A stretch of 56,347 nucleotides of DNA from Methanosarcina sp. Ant1 (lineage in GTDB: Archaea > Halobacteriota > Methanosarcinia > Methanosarcinales > Methanosarcinaceae): NCBI GenBank assembly GCA_001714685.2, contig MDTP02000004.1, forward strand, positions 1 through 56,347. The letters run 5' to 3'. This document shows, one piece after another, positions 43,322-51,669 of the stretch (the first letter of the stretch is position 1; each line of letters starts with the position of its first letter). A program made the position numbers and the translations under genes. The notes below the pieces were generated by a model. It was not told the origin of the DNA and searched no databases. It worked only from the letters and a program-made list of their open reading frames with translations.

Positions 43322-44245
43322 TTACTTGGCTCTTTTCTTATAATAGATTTCTCTTACAATCATCAGGAGTACTATAAAAATACACCCAAAAAGGAACCAG
43401 ACTCCGGGATAAAGAGAAAGAGCATCATAAAGCCCATGAAGCCCTCCGGGATGAGCGAGACCTTCAGGTGAGGGGATAGGAGACAGATTGTGTACCGATT
43501 CCGTAACGTTAGGGGTGGGGACGTGAACTTCAGCAGCTCCCTGACTCGAACCAGCTTCCAATCCAGAAGAGATATTTTCTGTCCCGGCTTCCAATGCCTC
43601 AGAGCTAGCATTCATAGACCCGTTCTCGGGCATCTGCTGGTCAATAGCTAGTTTTGAGCTAATGTTACCGCTCTCGTTAACTCCCATAATCACTGCTCTG
43701 GGGAAAGAATCATTTGTTGTTTCCGGTATTCCCATTCTCAAAGGAGCAGTCGCATCAAAGATCCTTTTTGCTTGTATGTATGCTGAAAAATATTCTATTC
43801 CCGCTGCTGCAAAGAAGGCTGCCCCTACAATCCCAATGTATTTCCGGAGTATATTTAGAATGGAGAGTTCGTCGATCGAGTTCTTTGAAGGAACAAGAAC
43901 AATAACCTTTTCCACTGATTCGTAGATTTTTATCTGCCGGCCTTTCTGACTCCATTTTATTTGTTTAACCTTTACAAGATCGGATTCGACCAGAGAATCG
44001 AGATTATACTTAACAGTGGTTAGGGGTAAATTCAGCTCCTCTGCAATATTGCTTGCAGACATGCTCTTCTCCCCGAGCAGTTCAAGGATCTTCAATGATG
44101 TTTCGTTGGAGAGGATCTGGGTTATCTTTCTTGATTCTCCATTTACAGGGAGAATAAGCACCCTTTTGGCCTGCTCCATTATTTCAGGTGCCTGGGGAGG
44201 CTCACCGGTTTCCGATAAACCGTCTTGATCTTCAAGCCCTTTCAT
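43322..44245 (-). CDS. Membrane-anchored winged-helix transcriptional regulator
   Basis: The 307-residue protein has an ArsR/MarR-like winged helix at about 38-110 (SNETSLKILELLGEKSMSAS, NIAEELNLPLTTVKYNLDSL). A membrane helix follows (YIGIVGAAFFAAAGIEYFSA). Then comes a ~100-residue Ser/Gly/Asn-rich region with several N-x-S/T sites, which fits an outside location. A second membrane helix (VWFLFGCIFIVLLMIVREIY) and a basic KKRAK tail end the protein. It may sense an extracytoplasmic signal and bind DNA at the membrane; related proteins are common in Methanosarcina. I chose ATG 44245 over GTG 44251 because AGGAAGTGA fits the ATG. It precedes truA and is divergent from purP. Confidence 0.82.
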   Translation of the reverse strand: MKGLEDQDGLSETGEPPQAPEIMEQAKRVLILPVNGESRKITQILSNETSLKILELLGEKSMSASNIAEELNLPLTTVKYNLDSLVESDLVKVKQIKWSQKGRQIKIYESVEKVIVLVPSKNSIDELSILNILRKYIGIVGAAFFAAAGIEYFSAYIQAKRIFDATAPLRMGIPETTNDSFPRAVIMGVNESGNISSKLAIDQQMPENGSMNASSEALEAGTENISSGLEAGSSQGAAEVHVPTPNVTESVHNLSPIPSPEGLAHPGGLHGLYDALSLYPGVWFLFGCIFIVLLMIVREIYYKKRAK

Positions 44246-44370
44246 GCTCACTTCCTGAGTTATAATCCTACTTATTTAATCCTACTTATTTTATTTACTT
44301 TGCACCGTAGTTTGCACTGATCTTAATATAAAGTTTTATTTTTATGGGTTAATATACATGCATTACTATA

Positions 44371-44414
44371 TTATATATAGAATCCAGACCTTAACCTTAA
44401 ATACAACATTGTAT
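44371..44414 (+). promoter_or_regulatory. purP promoter with a palindrome at the predicted start site
   Basis: TTATATATAG (44371-44380) is a strong TATA box 65 bp before the purP ATG and predicts a start near 44400. There the perfect palindrome ATACAA-CA-TTGTAT (44401-44414) sits, a typical repressor position. The divergent regulator gene starts at 44245 and may use the same region. Confidence 0.5.
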
Positions 44415-44444
44415 ATTCTAACCTAAATTTTCGCTGGTAGCATC

Positions 44445-45515
44445 ATGATCACAAAACAGCAGGTTCTTGAAAATCTAGAAAATTATGATTTAGATAATAT
44501 TACTATTGCAACAGTCTGTTCTCACTCAAGCCTTCAAATTTTTGACGGAGCGAGAAAAGAAGGCTTCAGAACTCTGGGGATCTGCGTTGGCAAACCGCCC
44601 AAATTCTATGAGGCATTTCCCAAAGCAAAGCCCGACGAGTACCTAATTGTCGAAAGCTATGATGATATAATGAACAAGGCTGAGGAACTTCGAAAGAAAA
44701 ACACTATTATCATTCCTCACGGTTCATTTGTTGCTTACCTGGGCACGGAAAATTTTGCAGAGATGGCAGTGCCTACTTTCGGAAACCGGGCTGTGCTCGA
44801 ATGGGAATCGGATAGGGATAAAGAACGTGAGTGGCTGCTTGGAGCAGGTATTCACATGCCTGGGAAGATCGACGATCCTCGTGATATCAATGGGCCTGTA
44901 ATGGTTAAGTACCACGGGGCAAAAGGGGGAAAAGGTTTCTTCGTTGCGAAAACTTACGAAGAATTCGATGAGCTCGTAGACCGAACCCAGAAGTACACAA
45001 TTCAGGAATTTATCACTGGGACCCGTTATTACCTGCATTATTTCTATTCCCCGATCCGAAATGAGGGATACACTTTAAGCGAAGGCAGCCTTGAGCTCCT
45101 GAGCATGGACCGAAGGGTAGAATCCAATGCTGATGAGATCTTCAGACTCGGCTCACCCAGAGAACTCATAGAAGCAGGCATCCGCCCTACATATGTGGTC
45201 ACAGGAAATGTGCCCCTGGTGGCAAGAGAGTCACTCCTACCGCTTATATTTTCTCTTGGAGAACGGGTAGTTGAAGAGTCTCTGGGCCTTTTTGGCGGGA
45301 TGATAGGAGCTTTCTGCCTCGAAACTGTGTTTACGGATGAACTTGAGATTAAGGTATTTGAGATTTCGGCCAGGATTGTCGCAGGAACAAACCTTTACAT
45401 TTCAGGTTCCCCCTATGCCGACCTGATGGAGGAAAACCTCTCAACAGGGCGGAGAATAGCCCGGGAAATCAAAATCGCTGCTCGGACAAACCAGCTGGAC
45501 AAGATAATCTCCTGA
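44445..45515 (+). CDS. purP: 5-formaminoimidazole-4-carboxamide ribotide synthetase (PurP)
   Basis: PurP is the archaeal ATP-grasp enzyme that makes FAICAR from AICAR, formate and ATP in purine synthesis, replacing the folate-dependent step of PurH. The 356-residue protein has the family N-terminus (NITIATVCSHSSLQIFDGAR then KEGFRTLGICVG). The ATP-grasp loop is VMVKYHGAKGGKGFFVAK (about 148-165). The substrate-binding IQEFITGTRYYLHYFYSP and the C-terminal metal/ATP site FEISARIVAGTNLYISGSPY complete it. ATG 44445 is the only plausible start. It is a single gene with its own promoter and a terminator 70 bp after the stop. Confidence 0.94.
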   Translation: MITKQQVLENLENYDLDNITIATVCSHSSLQIFDGARKEGFRTLGICVGKPPKFYEAFPKAKPDEYLIVESYDDIMNKAEELRKKNTIIIPHGSFVAYLGTENFAEMAVPTFGNRAVLEWESDRDKEREWLLGAGIHMPGKIDDPRDINGPVMVKYHGAKGGKGFFVAKTYEEFDELVDRTQKYTIQEFITGTRYYLHYFYSPIRNEGYTLSEGSLELLSMDRRVESNADEIFRLGSPRELIEAGIRPTYVVTGNVPLVARESLLPLIFSLGERVVEESLGLFGGMIGAFCLETVFTDELEIKVFEISARIVAGTNLYISGSPYADLMEENLSTGRRIAREIKIAARTNQLDKIIS

Positions 45516-45583
45516 ACATCCCCTGAACAGGTACTACTTTTAAAGCCACTGAAATTTTCAGAAGCCCTCAAATTTATTTTTTC

Positions 45584-45600
45584 ACGGTTGAACCGTTTTT
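45584..45600 (+). terminator. purP terminator
   Basis: ACGGT-TGA-ACCGT followed by TTTTT forms a short stem-loop and T-run 69 bp after the purP stop codon. Confidence 0.5.
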
Positions 45601-45769
45601 GGTACCAATTTCTTTATAAAAACGAAAGAAAAGTCGGATGCAAAAATAACCTGCAAGAGAATATGGATTAAGGATTCAAGTGGAAATTAAGAGATCAACT
45701 AACATTTGGGTCTTTTAAAGCATCACTTATGTAAAACACCACTCCTGTAATGGAGGACGGACTAAACAC

Positions 45770-46363
45770 TCATGTAGGGAAATATGTATTCACTATTTTC
45801 CTCACTTCTTTTAACCAATCTTGTCGTTCCTCAAGCTTGCTGGTAACTATAACCCCATACATTTTTCTATAAAAGTTTTTTACTCCGCAAAAATCGAAAA
45901 TACAGTTTTTCCAGAGTATCTCAAGTGGATCACCAAATATTTGCAATTCCCTTTCTTTCGGTGTATTTGATGTATTGAACACTAAGGCGGTTTCTGCTTT
46001 TAACAACCCTATTGGTATTCCTTCACCATCATCTCCTTCTTTGAATTCATAAGCTATTCCCGGACGTAATACTCGATCTACCCATCCTTTTAAAATTGCA
46101 GGCGGCTGCCCCCACCAATTAGGATGAACTATAACAATTCCTTCTGCTTTAGTAATTTCATTACAATGTATTTCTATTACTTTTTCTAAAGAGGCCCCTT
46201 TAGAAATTTCCTGACTTGAAATTATTGGATCAAAGTTTTCTTCATAAAGATCATGGAAAAATACTTCATGCCCGTTATTCAACAGGGTTTCTACGACCGT
46301 TTTTGCTATAGCATGATTAAAACTCTCTTTATTTGGATGCCCAAGAATTACTAATACTTTCAT
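45770..46363 (-). CDS. Flavodoxin-fold NAD(P)H oxidoreductase (NQO1/KefF-like)
   Basis: The 197-residue protein matches the NAD(P)H dehydrogenase (quinone)/KefF-like flavodoxin-fold family. Marks are MKVLVILGHPNKESFNHAIA at the N-terminus, HDLYEENFDPII at about 38-49, and VHPNWWGQPPAILKGWVDRV in the flavin/quinone region. Such enzymes reduce quinones or other acceptors with FMN or FAD. The start is ATG 46363, preceded by GAGAGGT; the TTG one codon upstream is too close to it. AT-rich codon use is higher than in the flanking purP and HerA-like genes, which hints at horizontal origin. Acceptor unknown. No linked ion channel gene, so a Kef role is not supported. Confidence 0.85.
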   Translation of the reverse strand: MKVLVILGHPNKESFNHAIAKTVVETLLNNGHEVFFHDLYEENFDPIISSQEISKGASLEKVIEIHCNEITKAEGIVIVHPNWWGQPPAILKGWVDRVLRPGIAYEFKEGDDGEGIPIGLLKAETALVFNTSNTPKERELQIFGDPLEILWKNCIFDFCGVKNFYRKMYGVIVTSKLEERQDWLKEVRKIVNTYFPT

Positions 46364-46762
46364 CAATTCCTACCTCTCTTTTGTGGATAGCCGCATGTCG
46401 ACTAAAGTTGCACGTCTACGATAGTTCTGAAACCTGGATAATTTCTATCCTGGCAAAGGAATATGTGCGTCAAGTTTCATGATTGTACCCCCGTGACCTA
46501 CATAGTGCTTTCACTTGCCTGCACCCTGCATAGATTTTTGTTAGACGCCGGATTATGTCCTAAAATAAGAGGTTGATACGGAAATCAGCCTTTTAAGTCA
46601 GCCTCTTAAACGTCCTGTAGTATAACTTCTAATTATTGTAGTATAACTTCTAATTATTTTACTTGAACATAGTCGTGTGAACTGTATCCTTGAAATCAAA
46701 ATTTTTATTTAATCCAATCTGAACAAATTATTTTATATAGTCTTCAATACGATACTATCAAG
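46364..46762. other. Intergenic region with a 21-bp tandem repeat and a leaderless-type promoter
   Basis: GTAGTATAACTTCTAATTAT plus T occurs twice in tandem (46617-46658). TTTTATATAG (46731-46740) is a TATA box whose centre is about 26 bp before the ATG of the HerA-like gene, so that mRNA probably starts at or just before its initiation codon. No gene here. Confidence 0.55.
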
Positions 46763-48100
46763 ATGCCAAAGGTGGAAAATACAGAGTTCAGGCCTGCTTT
46801 AAGAGGAAAAGTGGTCGGGACACTTCGCGTGCTTGGGAACGAGAAGAACACAGGAGAAGGACTTCTGTCCATTGGAAATTACATGGCACTTGACCATTCC
46901 AGGGGAGCTGCTGTTTATCTTGATGCGCTGAAACCTCATGCTATTTTGATCTGTGGGAAAAGGGGATATGGAAAATCCTATACAATGGGCTGCATGCTGG
47001 AAGAACTTTCTCTTCTCCATCCAGCTGTTAAAAAAAGACTTGCATCTCTTGTCATTGACACTATGGGAATTTTCTGGACAATGAGGAATCCGAACACTTT
47101 TGAAGCCGGAAGGTTAAAAAACTGGGATCTAAATCCCACTGGATTCAAAACTGAAATTTTTGTACCCGCTGGCAAAGTTGAGGCTTACAGGAAAAGAAAC
47201 ATCGATGTAAAACCATTTTCTATCTCAATCCGTGAACTTTCAGGAAGCCAGTGGTGCAGGATCTTTAATATCGAAGAGATTTCTCCTCTTGGAATTCTGC
47301 TGGTAAGGATCGTTGAATCTTTAAGAGATAGAGGATGTGTATATTCTTTTGAGGATATCATCGGTGAGGTACTGCAGGATACTCGCTCTGACCCGGCTTC
47401 GAAAGGGGCTGCAGAAAATTACTTCAGGGCAGTGAATTCCTGGGGGCTTTTTTCAAAGGAAGGGACATCTATATCAGAGCTCATATCCGCAGGAAAGACA
47501 ACAGTCCTTGACGTGAGCACTCTTGAAAATGAAAACGTCTGCGCTGGAGCAGTATCAATTCTTGCAGGCAAACTTTATGAAGAGAGGCTTGAGGCCAGAA
47601 GAGTTTATGAAAAGAAGCTTATGGGAGAAAAGACCGATGAGGAAGAATTCCCGATGGTCTGGCTCTTTATAGATGAGGCTCACATTTTCGTTCCTGCAAA
47701 GACAGAAAGCCTTGCATCTGGAGTGCTTATTAACCGCTGTCTCAGGCAAGGTAGGCAACCCGGTCTCTCTCTTATCCTGGCAACTCAGAGACCTGCAAGT
47801 CTTCACCCTGATGTTGTCTCCCAGAGTGACCTTCTTATCTGTCACCGCCTTACCGCAAGCGATGACATCCTGGCTCTGGAAACTTCCCGTCCCCTTTATA
47901 TGCAGGAAAGTATCGAGGCGTACCTGAAGAAGATGGGGAGCGAAAGAGGAGCTGCTTTGATAGTGGATGACCATTCAGAATCTGTTCACCTTGTGCGTAT
48001 CCGCCCGCGCATGAGCTGGCACGGAGGAGGAGAGCCAAGTGCTCTTGAGCCCTATGCAGAAGAAAGAAGTGAAGAAATAACAGTTCTGCGATCAAAGTAA
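46763..48100 (+). CDS. HerA-like ATPase (DUF87 family)
   Basis: The 445-residue protein is a P-loop ATPase of the HerA/FtsK clade. It has a short HAS-barrel-like N-terminus (RGKVVGTLRVLG) and Walker A at 65-72 within LICGKRGYGKSYTMG. Walker B is VWLFIDEAHIFVP (about 300-312). The sensor/arginine-finger regions are INRCLRQGRQPGLSLILATQ and RPASLHPDVVSQSDLLICHR. HerA proper translocates DNA with the nuclease NurA in end resection. No nurA, mre11 or rad50 is next to this gene, so it may be one of the additional HerA-like ATPases. A TATA box at 46731-46740 suggests leaderless expression from ATG 46763. Confidence 0.88.
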   Translation: MPKVENTEFRPALRGKVVGTLRVLGNEKNTGEGLLSIGNYMALDHSRGAAVYLDALKPHAILICGKRGYGKSYTMGCMLEELSLLHPAVKKRLASLVIDTMGIFWTMRNPNTFEAGRLKNWDLNPTGFKTEIFVPAGKVEAYRKRNIDVKPFSISIRELSGSQWCRIFNIEEISPLGILLVRIVESLRDRGCVYSFEDIIGEVLQDTRSDPASKGAAENYFRAVNSWGLFSKEGTSISELISAGKTTVLDVSTLENENVCAGAVSILAGKLYEERLEARRVYEKKLMGEKTDEEEFPMVWLFIDEAHIFVPAKTESLASGVLINRCLRQGRQPGLSLILATQRPASLHPDVVSQSDLLICHRLTASDDILALETSRPLYMQESIEAYLKKMGSERGAALIVDDHSESVHLVRIRPRMSWHGGGEPSALEPYAEERSEEITVLRSK

Positions 48101-48288
48101 TTTGTTTTTCTCTTTTTTGCAGGGTAAATTTAGGAGTAAAAAGGGTATTGTTAACCAATTTGTTATCTTCCCATAAAATAATTTAAATATTAGCTGTGAT
48201 ACTTCAACCCTGTAAATACAGCTAAGTAACAGGCTGTAAGTATTTTCTAATAATAGCACTCAATTGTAGCAAATCACTGGTGATTCAT

Positions 48289-48777
48289 ATGAAAGGAAGA
48301 GCCTGGAAATTCGGAGATGACGTGGATACGGATGCAGTAATTCCCGGGAGGTACCTTATTTTCAATACTCCCAAAGAGCTTGCAAAGTACACATTTGAAG
48401 GCGTACGCCCAGAATTTGCAAAAAATGTTCACGAGAATGATATTGTAGTCGCTGGAAACAACTTTGGCTGTGGATCATCGCGCGAGCATGCGCCCCTTGC
48501 CCTGAAAGGGTCAAAGGTAGCCTGTGTAATTGCAAAGTCTTTTGCAAGGATCTTTTTCAGGAACGCGATAAATATCGGAGTCCCTGTCCTGGAATGTCCG
48601 GACACTGACAGGATCGATGACGGAGATGAGCTTGAAGTAGACCTTGCAACAGGAGTCATTGAAAACAAAACAAAAGGAGAGACCTACCAGGCAACCCCAC
48701 TCCCAGATTTCGTTCGTGAGATCGTGAATTCGGGGGGGCTTATAGAATATGCCCGGAAACTGATCTCCGAGCGCTGA
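48289..48777 (+). CDS. leuD: 3-isopropylmalate dehydratase-type small subunit
   Basis: The small (swivel) subunit of an aconitase-family dehydratase acts with a LeuC-type large subunit not in this window. The 162-residue protein starts at ATG 48289 ([20 protein letters not shown]); GGTGAT precedes it by about 4 nt, and the in-frame GTG 48280 is less likely. The substrate loop reads GRYLIFN. The conserved loop [20 protein letters not shown] is intact. Known substrates of such archaeal subunits are isopropylmalate, citramalate/methylmaleate or homoaconitate (coenzyme B pathway). YLIFN does not decide between them for me. The paired dehydrogenase gene follows after 92 bp. Confidence 0.88.
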   Translation: MKGRAWKFGDDVDTDAVIPGRYLIFNTPKELAKYTFEGVRPEFAKNVHENDIVVAGNNFGCGSSREHAPLALKGSKVACVIAKSFARIFFRNAINIGVPVLECPDTDRIDDGDELEVDLATGVIENKTKGETYQATPLPDFVREIVNSGGLIEYARKLISER

Positions 48778-48869
48778 AATACAGGAAATCTGTCCATAGA
48801 CAGCCTGTTAGCGTTTGATATCTCATAATAAAAAAGGCAATTTGTCTGTAATTTGAAAGGAGTACAAAT

Positions 48870-49997
48870 ATGACGCAGTATAAGATCCCGGTCATCCCCG
48901 GCGACGGGATAGGGCCAGAAATCATCGCTGAAGGCAGAAAAGTCATAGACGCAGTCGGCGAAAGATTCGGTTTTGATGTAGAATGGATTGAATACCCGCA
49001 TGGAGCAGACCATTATCTTGAAACGGGAGAGTTGATCTCGGAAGAGACCTTAAAGGAATTATCCGGCTACACTGCCATTTACCTTGGCTCCATTGGAGAC
49101 CCGAGGATTGCCCCCGGAATTCTTGAAAAGGGAATCTTATTAACTGCGCGCTTTTACTTTGATCAGTACGTCAATCTTCGTCCTATAAAACTTTTAGACG
49201 GAGTCTGGACCCCGCTCAAAGACAAAACATCAAGAGACATCGACTTTGTAGTTGTCAGGGAAAACACCGAGGACTTTTACATAGGAATCGGCGGCAGGGC
49301 AAAGAAAGGAGAGAGTAAGGACCTTCTTGAAGTAAAAAGGACTCTCTATTCCGCAAAATTCGGCCTTGATATCGAGATTGACAGCGAAGAAATCGGGTAT
49401 CAAATCGGCCTGATCTCCAAAGAAGGCACAAAAAGGATTGTTGAATACGCTTTTGACCTGGCCGAAAACCGGAAAAAACATGTTTCCTCCGTGGACAAGG
49501 CAAATGTCCTTTCCGATATCTACGGCTTGTGGAGAGAAGAATTCAGTGCGGTTGCTTCAAAGCATCCCGATGTTATTACTGACTTCAATTTCGTTGATGC
49601 TATCACCATGTGGTTTGTGAAAAATCCAGAGTGGTTCGATGTAGTCGTAACCCCTAACATGTTCGGAGATATCATATCCGACCTCGGGGCAATGATCCAG
49701 GGCGGTCTCGGCCTTGCTCCCGGCGGAAATATCAACCCTAACGGTACAAGCATGTTCGAGCCTATCCACGGTTCAGCCCCAAAATACAAAGGCCAAAATA
49801 AGGTCAACCCAATTGCCACAATCTGGGCAGGTGCAATGCTCATAGAGCAGCTCGGAGAAAAAGAAGCTTCACACACGATAGTCAATGCAATCCAGAAAAA
49901 TATCCTTGACAGCAAAGTCAAAACCTTCGATATGGGCGGCAAGAGCAGAACCTCAGATGTCGGAGACGACATTGCGAGAATAGTGAGAGGAGGTTAA
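48870..49997 (+). CDS. leuB: 3-isopropylmalate dehydrogenase-type oxidoreductase
   Basis: This beta-hydroxyacid oxidative decarboxylase (IDH/IPMDH family) has 375 residues. Marks are [14 protein letters not shown] at the N-terminus and the substrate-binding [15 protein letters not shown]. The catalytic lysine region is [16 protein letters not shown]. The metal-binding aspartates are in [19 protein letters not shown]. The nucleotide-binding region is [20 protein letters not shown], typical of NAD-dependent IPMDH (GSAPK..). AAAGGAG precedes the ATG. With leuD it probably works in leucine (and citramalate-based isoleucine) synthesis. Homoisocitrate dehydrogenase of coenzyme B synthesis is the main alternative because both activities share this family in methanogens. 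Confidence 0.88.
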   Translation: MTQYKIPVIPGDGIGPEIIAEGRKVIDAVGERFGFDVEWIEYPHGADHYLETGELISEETLKELSGYTAIYLGSIGDPRIAPGILEKGILLTARFYFDQYVNLRPIKLLDGVWTPLKDKTSRDIDFVVVRENTEDFYIGIGGRAKKGESKDLLEVKRTLYSAKFGLDIEIDSEEIGYQIGLISKEGTKRIVEYAFDLAENRKKHVSSVDKANVLSDIYGLWREEFSAVASKHPDVITDFNFVDAITMWFVKNPEWFDVVVTPNMFGDIISDLGAMIQGGLGLAPGGNINPNGTSMFEPIHGSAPKYKGQNKVNPIATIWAGAMLIEQLGEKEASHTIVNAIQKNILDSKVKTFDMGGKSRTSDVGDDIARIVRGG

Positions 49998-50016
49998 TTC
50001 AAACCTCTCTTCTTTT
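49985..50016 (+). terminator. leuB terminator
   Basis: GAGAGG (49985-49990) pairs with CCTCTC (50004-50009), extended by TT/AA after a small bulge, and TTCTTTTAC follows. The stem includes the last codons of leuB. Confidence 0.5.
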
Positions 50017-50244
50017 ACATTTTCTTTTCTCATTCAATCAAATTGCCGATTTTTCGGCTCACTTTTTGAAATTTAAAAACCGTTTTTGATCAGGTTTATC
50101 TCAGATCTCCCAATCATGAAATCGTTTTGAAACTCTTAATGATTTGATAATAAAATTGGTTTTGGGATTAGCTAATTAAAAAATAATTTTGCAAGATACC
50201 ACATATATTCTCTGTAAATAATGTAATAATGTGTTCAGCAAAAA

Positions 50245-50367
50245 TTTATATATTAACGATGAATATGATTACATGAAGTTATAAAAAAGTAGTTACTGTT
50301 AATCTGTATATATCAAGTGTTAAAAGTCTCAGACAGGCGTCCTTCTGAGTACTTTTAACCCGGAGGG
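50245..50367 (+). promoter_or_regulatory. Pilin promoter and long 5'-UTR hairpin
   Basis: TTTATATA at 50245-50252, preceded by CAAAAA, is a textbook archaeal BRE/TATA and predicts a start near 50275. In the leader GTTAAAAGT-CTCAGA-C-AGG (50319-50337) pairs with CCT-TCTGAG-T-ACTTTTAAC (50341-50359), an 18-bp stem with a 3-nt loop. The ribosome-binding site GGAGGG (50362-50367) follows immediately. The hairpin could stabilise the mRNA or tune initiation. The gap 49998-50244 shows only the leuB terminator. Confidence 0.65.
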
Positions 50368-50375
50368 AGAAACAT

Positions 50376-50819
50376 ATGGATCTCAAAAAATTGTTTAAGA
50401 ATAATGATGCAGTTTCCCCGGTTATCGGCGTCATCTTGATGGTTGCAATAACCGTCATCCTTGCCGCCGCGATCGGTTCATCCGTCTTCGGCCAGGGAAC
50501 TACCAAACCCGCACCGCAGGCGAACATAGGCATTAAAGCAGCTGGCATTATTACTGGAGTACCATCTGTAACATTAGAACATCTTGGCGGAGACCCAATT
50601 CATTTCGAAGAAGGCATAACAAAAGTTACGGCATCCCTTGAAGGAGCTCCGTCTTTTGATATTATTGCTACTAGTCTTGTAACCATGGACGTTGGTGATG
50701 TAACGTCACCACTCGCATTGACTAATATCACTACTGCAGTTCCTGGTAATACTGTAAACATTAAAATCATCGATGTGAAGACCAATCAGCTCATCAGCAA
50801 CAAAGACGTTAGGTTCTAA
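50376..50819 (+). CDS. Archaeal type IV pilin (DUF1628-type N-terminal domain)
   Basis: The 147-residue protein has a class III signal peptide typical of archaeal pilins. A short basic leader (MDLKKLFKNNDA) is followed by VSPVIGVILMVAITVILAAA. The prepilin peptidase would cut before the hydrophobic segment, which forms the pilus core helix. The remaining ~110 residues are a small polar, Thr/Val-rich beta domain (e.g. GVPSVTLEHLGGDPIHFEEG) likely exposed on the filament. The start ATG 50376 is preceded by GGAGGG. It is a single gene with its own promoter, structured leader and terminator. Pilus assembly-type genes lie 0.85 kb away on the other strand and may serve it. Confidence 0.9.
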   Translation: MDLKKLFKNNDAVSPVIGVILMVAITVILAAAIGSSVFGQGTTKPAPQANIGIKAAGIITGVPSVTLEHLGGDPIHFEEGITKVTASLEGAPSFDIIATSLVTMDVGDVTSPLALTNITTAVPGNTVNIKIIDVKTNQLISNKDVRF

Positions 50820-50831
50820 ACATTAATTGAA

Positions 50832-50862
50832 GCACCTTTTTAAGGTGCCTTCTCTCTTTCTT
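50832..50862 (+). terminator. Pilin gene terminator
   Basis: GCACCTT (50832-50838) and AAGGTGC (50842-50848) form a 7-bp stem with a TTT loop, followed by a pyrimidine run TTCTCTCTTTC, 12 bp after the stop codon. Confidence 0.7.
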
Positions 50863-50913
50863 TATTCAATTTATTTTATCTGGAATTTCTTTCCATTTTA
50901 TTGTCACTTTTAT

Positions 50914-51190
50914 CCTACATTCGGCAGGTTGACATTAAATTTTGAGAATTTTTATTGATAACGTTTTTTAAATAATAGGCTATGATTGCAAGTGGTTGTT
51001 GGATTTACATATAGCAGTACATTAGCCTCCCATACTAGACCTACTACAAAAATGATTCATTGCTTATATGTGTCGTGGAAGTTGAGCCACAAGTTAACCA
51101 GCTTTAAATCGAATGTGTAGTTATCAAATGCTCAAAAAACGATATCAGGAAAATTAGTTTAATTTCTAATGTCGACCTGCCGAATGCAGG
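50914..51190. mobile_element. MITE-like element with inverted ends and TTTTAT direct repeats
   Basis: The left end CCTACATTCGGCAGGTTGAC (then ATTA) at 50914 is the reverse complement of the right end TAATGTCGACCTGCCGAATG (then CAGG) ending 51190, apart from two positions over 24. TTTTAT stands immediately outside each end (50908-50913 and 51191-51196), as expected for a 6-bp target duplication. The 277-bp interior is AT-rich without an open frame, so it would need a transposase in trans. Confidence 0.75.
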
Positions 51191-51196
51191 TTTTAT

Positions 51197-51669
51197 TGTA
51201 GATTTCATAACCTGCGGTTGTATTGAATCTCTTTAGAAATACATTTGAACCACTGCGGAATTGCAAGTTTATAAGAACTCTTTTTGAACTTGGCTACAAT
51301 TGTGTACTTTGCATAAAGCAGTTTCCTGCAAATCTTATTAAGATCACTGAAAAATAGGACGATATAATATAAATAAATTATAAAAAGTAATCTGTTTAAA
51401 TATATTCTCAAAAGCTTTAGCTTATTTATGTCTATTTATCATAAAAACATAATGAAAAATTTAATTAATAAATATTGCTACTAGCGTTTTTATAGATCTA
51501 ATTAAATAGAAATTTTAGCTTTTAAGGTGAATTTTTTGTAAATGATTCATTCCTTCACTGAATTCACATTTCAATTTTATTACTGTTTTGTAGAAGTCAA
51601 ATAAAGATCATCTTCTTCGGGTAAAGGATAAATAATAACTTTGTAGGCGTAGTGCTGAGGTATCAAGGG
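51197..51669. other. Intergenic region after the MITE-like element
   Basis: It is AT-rich and I see no gene, strong hairpin or repeat. A 68-codon minus-strand frame at 51205-51411 has no supporting signal. Confidence 0.4.

Noticed and set aside
45770-46363. Flavodoxin-fold protein considered as a KefF channel regulator
   Set aside because: No Kef-type channel gene is nearby, so only the general family call is supported.
46763-48100. HerA-like ATPase considered as part of a HerA-NurA repair operon
   Set aside because: No nurA, mre11 or rad50 gene is adjacent and the gene seems to be transcribed alone.
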